DNA from: G963674665 sp964609625
GTDB taxonomy: Bacteria > Desulfobacterota > Desulfovibrionia > Desulfovibrionales > Desulfovibrionaceae
Direction of reading: 5' to 3'
DNA: 49,201 nt
Assembly: GCA_964609625.1 (NCBI GenBank)
Contig: CAZSRS010000033.1
Location: 1 to 49,201 of the forward strand
The stretch's first letter is position 1, and every line of letters begins with the position of its first letter. Below are positions 48,790 to 49,201 of this stretch, in pieces. The notes beneath the pieces were generated by a model. That model was not told the origin of the DNA and ran no database searches. It saw only the letters and a program-made list of their open reading frames with translations. The position numbers and the translations under genes were made by a program.

Positions 48790-48972
48790 CTACGGCATGA
48801 TCACAGGCTTACCGGCCAGACCGCAATAGCCGGGGTCCGAGTCGCTACGCTTGTCCGCGTCACTGAAACGCCACATCATACACATGCTGGCTTGGCAGAA
48901 ACGCATCTTGTCGTCCTTGGTAGTAAGCAGGGGGCAGTATTTATACTTGGCTTCCTTTTCCGGCACGAGCAT
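48790..48972 (-). CDS. Small Cys-rich protein (60 aa)
   Basis: ATG with GAGG 6 bases upstream. MLVPEKEAKYKYCPLLTTKD, then DKMRFCQASMCMMWRFSDAD and KRSDSDPGYCGLAGKPVIMP. Four Cys (13, 26, 31, 50) in the pattern CPL...C-x4-C-M-x-W-R suggest metal binding. Similar 'CP...C...CmxWR' small proteins occur in many proteobacteria and phages without known function. It is monocistronic. Confidence 0.65.
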   Translation of the reverse strand: MLVPEKEAKYKYCPLLTTKDDKMRFCQASMCMMWRFSDADKRSDSDPGYCGLAGKPVIMP

Positions 48973-49164
48973 GGCTCACCTCCAGATGATGTGGTGGAGG
49001 CAGCGTAGCACAACGGACGGCGGGTGTCTTGGGGGAAATCCGGCCGCGGATGAAACCCGACTCGTAGTGCCAATATGTCTTACATTGTAAGAGCACCTAC
49101 TGCCTACCACACGACTCTCTGTCTGGATAGTGCTCGCCAGCGCCCCTAATTGCCTCTGGGTAAA

Positions 49165-49183
49165 CCCCCGGCTTTGCCGGGGG
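49165..49183. mobile_element. Hairpin resembling the subterminal end of an IS200/IS605 element (partial, at window edge)
   Basis: CCCCCGGC-TTT-GCCGGGGG is a perfect 8-bp stem with a 3-base loop, followed by ACTCCCAAAGTTTGACAG to the end of the window. A GC hairpin near the end with no inverted terminal repeats is typical of IS200/IS605-type ends recognised by TnpA. No transposase is in the window, so the call is tentative; a plain terminator is the alternative. Confidence 0.4.
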
Positions 49184-49201
49184 ACTCCCAAAGTTTGACA
49201 G

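Overview
The window is a GC-rich, gene-dense bacterial chromosome segment from a Gram-negative, didermal, motile organism. It carries an RND efflux pair, several lipoproteins with lipoboxes, type IV pilus retraction ATPases, and CheW, CheV and CheX. Gene content (folate-dependent TrmFO, a GH57 glycosidase of the DUF3536 type, many PAS/receiver proteins, many SPOR and TPR proteins) and codon use fit Desulfovibrionales or related Desulfobacterota. That is inference; there is no rRNA or other marker gene here to fix the taxon. No tRNA, rRNA, CRISPR array or complete insertion sequence was recognised.

Left part (1-7.1 kb): a minus-strand run holds a small lipoprotein, a tiny octapeptide-repeat protein, a family 2 glycosyltransferase and a gene cut by the window edge. 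It faces a plus-strand operon of membrane fusion protein, RND pump and PPC/DUF296 protein. From 7.2 to 13.6 kb, all on minus, come a zinc-ribbon/pseudo-receiver protein, two PilT-family ATPases, a TPR-sulfotransferase fusion, an EcsC-family protein and an orphan. trmFO and a lipoprotein cell-wall hydrolase (NlpC/P60 plus four LysM) follow on plus (13.9-17.4 kb). A minus-strand cluster of two paralogous TPR proteins flanking a GspE-N-domain protein (17.4-20.1 kb) diverges from a signalling unit of a 51-aa membrane peptide, a four-PAS hybrid histidine kinase and two single-domain receivers (20.5-24.5 kb), which has a sigma-54-like promoter upstream.

Middle (24.5-34.1 kb): a SPOR lipoprotein and a GH57-like glycosidase on minus; then a small cytosolic protein, cheW, two lipoproteins, a zinc-ribbon membrane protein, an SGNH hydrolase with a C-terminal SPOR domain, a small exported protein, and cheV behind a near-perfect hairpin.

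Right part (34.3-49.2 kb): the most unusual gene is a lone 1001-codon SEFIR - STAND-like (degenerate P-loop) - (Pro-Glu)n - kinesin-light-chain TPR protein, organised like an NLR-type immune or signalling protein. It is followed by a hotdog thioesterase, a DUF2207 membrane protein overlapping a PAS-GGDEF(degenerate)-EAL protein, a 511-aa orphan, a small exported protein with a clear promoter, structured leader and terminator, an AbrB-type regulator, lemA, cheX, an aromatic amino-acid permease, a TPR-like protein and a small Cys-rich protein. The right edge has a hairpin typical of IS200/IS605 ends. A diverged ~115-bp intergenic repeat occurs near both ends of the window in opposite orientation.
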